From Actinomycetota bacterium (lineage in GTDB: Bacteria; Actinomycetota; Thermoleophilia; UBA2241), in the NCBI GenBank assembly GCA_026392265.1, contig JAPLCL010000041.1, positions 1 through 8,723 of the forward strand: a DNA stretch of 8,723 nt, in the 5' to 3' direction. Every line of letters begins with the position of its first letter. The stretch's first letter is position 1. Both the position numbers and the translations under genes were made by a program. A model generated the notes under the pieces. The model did no database searches, was not told the origin of the DNA, and saw nothing but the letters and a program-made list of their open reading frames with translations. Positions 5,595 through 8,723 of the stretch are shown one piece after another.

Positions 5595-7064
5595 GTGCCG
5601 ATAGACCAAGCACCTCTGACGGGCTGGGGTGCTTTGGCAACTGCTGAACACAACTATCGCGTCCTTACTGCCTGTCTTGCTGCGCTCGCGGCGGGTGCAG
5701 TAGCGTATTCAGTCGCCTTCCCGGGCCCTGTGCCTGTGTCGGCTACTGCCCTACGAGATGCGCTCATCCTCGCGGTCCTCGCTGTGATCGCTGAGGAGAT
5801 GTCGGTCGAGGTGTCGGATCGCATCACCCTGGCGGCCGGCAATCTGCCGATCCTGCTCGCGGTGATGTACACGGGGCGTCTCCCCGCGCTGTTTGTTGCG
5901 CTTGTGGTCGGCCTGTGGGGAGCTTGGCGAGACACCAGCAGAGCCGTCGCTATCTACAATGCCGCGAACTTCGTGGTCTCGGCCTTTCTGGCTCTTCTCG
6001 CATTCGACGCTGTCGCGGTCGCCTTGGGTGTGTCGCTGCAGACGATCTCCGTTGGGCTGCTGGTGGCCGGGGCTGCGGCCGCGGTAGTCTTCGAGGCGAC
6101 GGACGTCGCCGCGGTCAGCATGGGAATGTACGTCAAGTACGGGAAGCGCCTGCGCTCCTTCTGGCGCGAGGAGATGCCGCCGTTCTTGCGTTCGCTGGCG
6201 ATGCTGGCGCTGCTGGGCCTGGTCGTCGCCGCCCTTTACGCGACGGCGGGCATCGTCGCGGTCGTACTTCTCTTCGTCCCTCTCCTCGCGAGCCAGTACA
6301 TGTTCAAGCTCCTCGTGCGCGAGAAGGATCATCTGGCCAAGCAGAAGGAGCTCAGCGACCAGTACCTCGAGATGAACATCGGCCTGGCGGCCGCCATGGT
6401 CGTGCTCCTCGACAGCAAGGACGAGTACACCGCGCAACATTCGGCGGCGGTCGCCATGTACTGCCGCGATATCGCCACCGCGCTCGAGCTCCCCGAGCAC
6501 GATGCCGACGCCCTCCATTTGGCCGGCCTCCTGCACGACCTGGGCAAGGTGGGCGTGCCCGACGCGGTGCTGCAAAAGACGACGACGCTCGACGCCGAGG
6601 ACTGGGTGTCGATCCGCGAGCATCCCGAGAAGGGCGCCGAGGTGCTCTCGCACCTGGTCGCCTACCAGGAGGTCGCCGACATCGTGCGCTATCACCACGA
6701 GCGGCTGGACGGCAGCGGGTACCCGAGCGGTATCCACGGCGACAGTATCCCCGAGCTCAGCAGGATACTAGCGGTGGCCGACTCGTACCACGCGATGACC
6801 TCCGACCGGCCGTACCACTCCGCGCGCAGCTCGTTCGACGCGCTCAAGGAGCTGCGCCTCATCGCCGGTCACACCCTGGACAAGCGGTACGTGGAGGTGC
6901 TCGCCAAGGTGCTGCGCGACAAGGACCTTGCTTACCGCGACGGCAGCTCGACCGACTTCCGCGGCGAGTACGAGCTGGGCCGCATCAACCTGCGGCTGCG
7001 CGGCCAGGGCATGGCCGACGTCAGCGGCCTCGCTGAGGCAAGGGAAGACCCAGCAACAGGCTGA
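5595..7064 (+). CDS. Membrane-anchored HD-GYP protein, predicted cyclic-di-GMP phosphodiesterase
   Basis: This 489-residue protein has a multi-span N-terminal membrane region (hydrophobic stretches near 24-45, 55-68, 84-108, 122-146, 150-168 and 200-235). A short charged, probably coiled linker follows (about 240-258), then a cytoplasmic HD-GYP domain (about 262-440) and a 45-residue charged tail. HD-GYP domains hydrolyse cyclic-di-GMP using a metal centre. Conserved elements present are H282 in YTAQHS, H314-D315 in HDLGK, H343 in REHPEKG, H367-H368-E369, D372-G-S-G-Y-P377 and D396. The usual YDAMTSDRPYR reads YHAMTSDRPYH, so position 399 is His instead of Asp. GTG at 5595 is the first possible start after an in-frame TAA. 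It has no clear Shine-Dalgarno sequence, and TTG at 5634 is an alternative. The membrane part resembles sensor regions on other actinobacterial HD-GYP proteins; its signal is unknown. Confidence 0.9.
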   Translation: MPIDQAPLTGWGALATAEHNYRVLTACLAALAAGAVAYSVAFPGPVPVSATALRDALILAVLAVIAEEMSVEVSDRITLAAGNLPILLAVMYTGRLPALFVALVVGLWGAWRDTSRAVAIYNAANFVVSAFLALLAFDAVAVALGVSLQTISVGLLVAGAAAAVVFEATDVAAVSMGMYVKYGKRLRSFWREEMPPFLRSLAMLALLGLVVAALYATAGIVAVVLLFVPLLASQYMFKLLVREKDHLAKQKELSDQYLEMNIGLAAAMVVLLDSKDEYTAQHSAAVAMYCRDIATALELPEHDADALHLAGLLHDLGKVGVPDAVLQKTTTLDAEDWVSIREHPEKGAEVLSHLVAYQEVADIVRYHHERLDGSGYPSGIHGDSIPELSRILAVADSYHAMTSDRPYHSARSSFDALKELRLIAGHTLDKRYVEVLAKVLRDKDLAYRDGSSTDFRGEYELGRINLRLRGQGMADVSGLAEAREDPATG

Positions 7065-7074
7065 CCAGGAGTGG

Positions 7075-7956
7075 CTAGAAGGACCGCACAGCACGCACCC
7101 TGGGCGCGGCCATGTACTTGCCCGAGAAGCCGTAGCCACCGTCGCCGAAGTACTGGGTAAACGCGTAGTTCGCGGCGTGCTCGGAGGAGCTCCAGTAGTC
7201 GGTGGGGGCAAAGCCACCGATGGCGATTCGGTTGAGGTACAGCTGGTTCAGCTCATCCTGGCTGGGCAGATACCAGTCGCCGTAGCCGCCGCCAGTGAAG
7301 GCGTGCGCCAGACCTGCCGCGTAGGCGCTGCCGGCGCCGTTCTGGGCGATGATCTTGTCGGTGTTGCCTGAGCCGGTGCCGATCGCGATACCCGTCCCTC
7401 CCGGTACGGCAGTGGCTTGGAAGGCAGGGAGCGCCCAGACGATCCCTGAGTCTGGCGGGGTCTGGTCGGCGGCGGCGGCGATCAAGCCGTGCTGTCCAGA
7501 GCCATCCACGTAGGCTATCTTGCCGCCTTGGTAGGCATCGCCGATCGTGAAGCCGGAGGCCGCGATCGTGAACGTGAGGCTCTTGCTCCAGGCGCCGGCG
7601 CCGGCGGCGTTGCTCGCGCGGACCTTCCAGGTGAGAGCGACGTTGGCGGGCAGCGCCTTGACGGCCTTCCACGAGAGCTTGGTGATGCCCGTGGTCTTCA
7701 GCGCCTGCGTGCTGCCCTGGGAGACGCGCAGCTCGTACTTGGCGGCGCCGGCCGCCTTGCTCCAGGTGAAGGTCGGCGTGGCGCTGGTGACGGTGCCTTT
7801 CGGCGCCTTGGCCGTGGGCGTGCCCGGCCTGGCGGCGGCCAGGGCGGTGCCGGCGAGGAGCAGGGCGGCAAGCAGCGCCAGCACGAGAGTCGTGGTCAGC
7901 GCCCGCAGGGCACGCCCGTGCGGCCTCTTCCCGGCCGTCATCCTGGTGGACCTCAT
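7075..7956 (-). CDS. Secreted FnIII-like plus DUF1566 (Lcl C-terminal type) protein
   Basis: This 293-residue exported protein starts at the ATG at 7954-7956, five bases after a near-ideal ribosome-binding site GGAGGAGG (7962-7969). The frame extends upstream to 8139, but that extension is Arg/Pro-rich and not protein-like. Residues 1-40 are a signal peptide (basic start, hydrophobic core 21-38, likely cut after ALA). Residues 44-133 form a fibronectin-III/Ig-like module (SATPTFTWSKAAGAAKYELRV, TWKVRASNAAGAGAWSKSL). Residues 136-293 match the DUF1566 or Lcl C-terminal domain: DAYQGGKIAYVD start, the GDWYLPSQDELNQLY core, DYWSSSE and the closing VRAVRSF. These C-terminal domains are found on secreted or surface proteins, and in Legionella Lcl they mediate binding to host polymers; the ligand here is unknown. 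There is no membrane anchor or sorting motif. It ends 10 bases from the oppositely oriented HD-GYP gene. Confidence 0.9.
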   Translation of the reverse strand: MRSTRMTAGKRPHGRALRALTTTLVLALLAALLLAGTALAAARPGTPTAKAPKGTVTSATPTFTWSKAAGAAKYELRVSQGSTQALKTTGITKLSWKAVKALPANVALTWKVRASNAAGAGAWSKSLTFTIAASGFTIGDAYQGGKIAYVDGSGQHGLIAAAADQTPPDSGIVWALPAFQATAVPGGTGIAIGTGSGNTDKIIAQNGAGSAYAAGLAHAFTGGGYGDWYLPSQDELNQLYLNRIAIGGFAPTDYWSSSEHAANYAFTQYFGDGGYGFSGKYMAAPRVRAVRSF

Positions 7957-8003
7957 TGCTTCCTCCTCCGGTCTTGCCGCGGGTGCGTGGCTCGATCGCA
8001 GCC

Positions 8004-8031
8004 AGCCTACTCCCATTGTGGGCGGTGGCAA
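8004..8031 (-). promoter_or_regulatory. Candidate sigma-70-type promoter for the DUF1566 gene
   Basis: On the minus strand TTGCCA (8026-8031) and TAGGCT (8004-8009) are separated by 16 bases, close to the TTGAC / TAG(A/G)(A/G)T pattern of actinobacterial housekeeping promoters. A start site a few bases on would give a leader of about 40 bases carrying the GGAGGAGG ribosome-binding site. The spacing is one base short of ideal and the match is imperfect. Confidence 0.35.
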
Positions 8032-8139
8032 CGGTGAGCGTGGAGGCCGGGCACCTGGGGGACGTTTCTCGCAGGGTGTTGCCGTTCGGCCGCCCGTGGT
8101 CTCCGCGGCGATGCCGTGCGCGAGTATGTCGCCCGTCAC

Positions 8140-8241
8140 TCAGCGGAGCGCGCGACCGAGACCGAAGACCAGCAGTGACACGAGCGCGGACACGAAGGCT
8201 GCGAGGACAAGTCACACGGCGTGGGAAGGTCTCAGCTTCAT
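8140..8241 (-). pseudogene. 33-codon single-span membrane ORF interrupted by in-frame TGA
   Basis: ATG at 8239-8241 follows GGGGG (8248-8252) at six bases. The frame opens MKLRPSHAV and meets TGA at codon 10 (8212-8214). It then continues as LVLAAFVSALVSLLVFGLG and ends RALR before a second TGA (8140-8142). The part after the internal stop is an uninterrupted membrane-span-like segment closed by basic residues, as in small membrane proteins. One G-to-A change (TGG to TGA) would explain the break. Other readings are a 9-codon leader peptide, internal initiation at a GTG in the span, a sequencing error, or chance. It lies between the DUF1059-like and DUF1566 genes on the same strand. I recognise no family. 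The rest of 7957-8355 holds only the promoter and hairpin listed separately. Confidence 0.4.
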
Positions 8242-8278
8242 GACCTACCCCCTTGGCTCTGGACATCTCGCACGGCAC

Positions 8279-8301
8279 GCCCGCAAGTGATGCCCGCGGG
8301 C
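8279..8301 (-). terminator. Weak GC hairpin after the DUF1059-like gene
   Basis: GCCCGC at 8279-8284 is complementary to GCGGGC at 8296-8301 with an 11-base loop. The second arm is also part of a 10-base palindrome, GCCCGCGGGC (8292-8301). It lies 55 bases downstream of the DUF1059-like stop and upstream of the TGA-interrupted ORF. No T-run follows, so the terminator role is tentative. Confidence 0.22.
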
Positions 8302-8355
8302 TCATCTCTGCTGTTCCGTCTGCCGGGGCTATGGCACGCGGGGACCGAGCGGACC

Positions 8356-8723
8356 TCACTCGTGCTCGATGGCCTCCTTGACGCGGTGCTCGAGCTCCCG
8401 GTAACTGCTGTCGGCAAGGCCGGCGATGATCTCCGGGTGCTGGTCGCGAAGGTGATCGAAGAACCTGTTCTCGACCTTGCGCACCTTGCGGTCCTCCACC
8501 ACGAAATCGCAGCCCGTCGTGCCGAACGCCGCGCAGGAGATCCGCAGCATGACGTGCTTGTCGATCTCGTGGGGCTGGGCGTCCGGTTCGACGCCGTGCA
8601 TGCCCGACTTGATGCGCGTCTCGAGCTCCTTGTGCTGGACGTCGGTGAGCCCGGTGACGATGGCGGGGTGCTCCTCACGCAGGTGCTCAAGTATCTTGTT
8701 CTCGACCTTGCGGACCTTCTCGC
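8356..8723 (-). CDS. Tandem DUF1059-like protein (5'-truncated)
   Basis: The last 121 residues are visible; the frame is open to the right edge and ends with TGA at 8356-8358. An ATG at 8599-8601 lies inside the protein: upstream codons encode a clear homologue of the downstream part, so it is not the start. Residues 58-120 fit the small DUF1059 family: a hydrophobic strand, C63, C71-D-F-V, then a helix with H90-L-R-x-x-H95 and a final helix. Residues 1-40 repeat residues 78-117 with a 77-residue period (21 of 40 identical), sharing KVRKVEN, HLR..HP and the ELE.R.K ending. At least one and a half units are therefore present, and more may lie outside the window. DUF1059 has no established function; the paired Cys could bind a metal or form a disulfide. 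It is probably cytoplasmic, since no hydrophobic span is visible. Confidence 0.7.
   Translation of the reverse strand, partial: EKVRKVENKILEHLREEHPAIVTGLTDVQHKELETRIKSGMHGVEPDAQPHEIDKHVMLRISCAAFGTTGCDFVVEDRKVRKVENRFFDHLRDQHPEIIAGLADSSYRELEHRVKEAIEHE

Noticed and set aside
5409..5651. 80-codon minus-strand ORF overlapping the HD-GYP start
   Set aside because: It has no ribosome-binding site or recognisable domain, and it overlaps the better supported plus-strand gene.
5751..6737. 328-codon minus-strand ORF opposite the HD-GYP gene
   Set aside because: It is a His/Arg/Asp-rich antisense shadow typical of GC-rich genes; the plus strand carries clear HD-GYP motifs.
7957..8139. N-terminal extension of the DUF1566 protein to the GTG at 8139
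   Set aside because: The extension is low-complexity and not protein-like, would bury the signal peptide, and GGAGGAGG directly precedes the ATG at 7956.
7547..8290. 247-codon plus-strand ORF opposite the DUF1566 gene
   Set aside because: It is an antisense shadow with low-complexity Ala/Val/Arg content and no supporting start context.
8238..8690. 150-codon minus-strand ORF in another frame over the DUF1059-like gene
   Set aside because: It is Ser/Arg/Thr-rich and not protein-like; the overlapping frame carries the repeated domain.

Overview
The window is GC-rich, and its codons favour G or C in the third position. It looks like chromosomal DNA of a high-GC bacterium. A deep-branching actinobacterium (Coriobacteriia or Thermoleophilia type) fits best: there is a futalosine-pathway menaquinone gene, secreted proteins with Pro/Thr linkers and Ig/FnIII-like modules, and a membrane HD-GYP protein. 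This placement is inference from gene style, because no rRNA or other phylogenetic marker is present.

Layout, left to right. (1) 1-772 (+): the 3' part of mqnC, a radical-SAM menaquinone enzyme, with a GC hairpin directly after the stop. (2) 909-2357 (+): a secreted multidomain protein (signal peptide, carboxypeptidase-regulatory-like fold, Pro/Thr linker, jelly-roll-like domain, second Pro/Thr linker, Ig-like C-terminus). It converges with (3) 2368-3753 (-) and 3891-5081 (-), two major facilitator superfamily transporters of different subfamilies, probably co-transcribed. A set of GC-rich complementary segments lies where the convergent genes meet. (4) 5082-5594: a 513-base, lower-GC, structured intergenic region. 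It holds a strong hairpin upstream of the transporters, short tandem repeats, and two tiny ORFs behind Shine-Dalgarno-like sequences. (5) 5595-7064 (+): a membrane-anchored HD-GYP protein, a predicted cyclic-di-GMP phosphodiesterase. It converges, with a 10-base gap, on (6) 7075-7956 (-), a secreted FnIII-like plus DUF1566 (Lcl C-terminal type) protein with a very strong ribosome-binding site. (7) 8140-8241 (-): a tiny single-membrane-span ORF interrupted by an in-frame TGA. (8) 8356 to the right edge (-): a 5'-truncated protein made of tandem DUF1059-like units.

The genes do not form an obvious single pathway. They are respiratory quinone synthesis, drug or metabolite efflux, second-messenger turnover, and surface or secreted proteins. 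A link between cyclic-di-GMP turnover and the neighbouring secreted proteins is conceivable but not shown. I see no CRISPR array, insertion sequence, tRNA, rRNA or phage gene. I cannot support a new multigene defence or mobile system. The least ordinary items are the TGA-interrupted small membrane ORF, the duplicated DUF1059-like protein, the mini-ORF leader before the HD-GYP gene, and the missing canonical start at the first transporter's ribosome-binding site.
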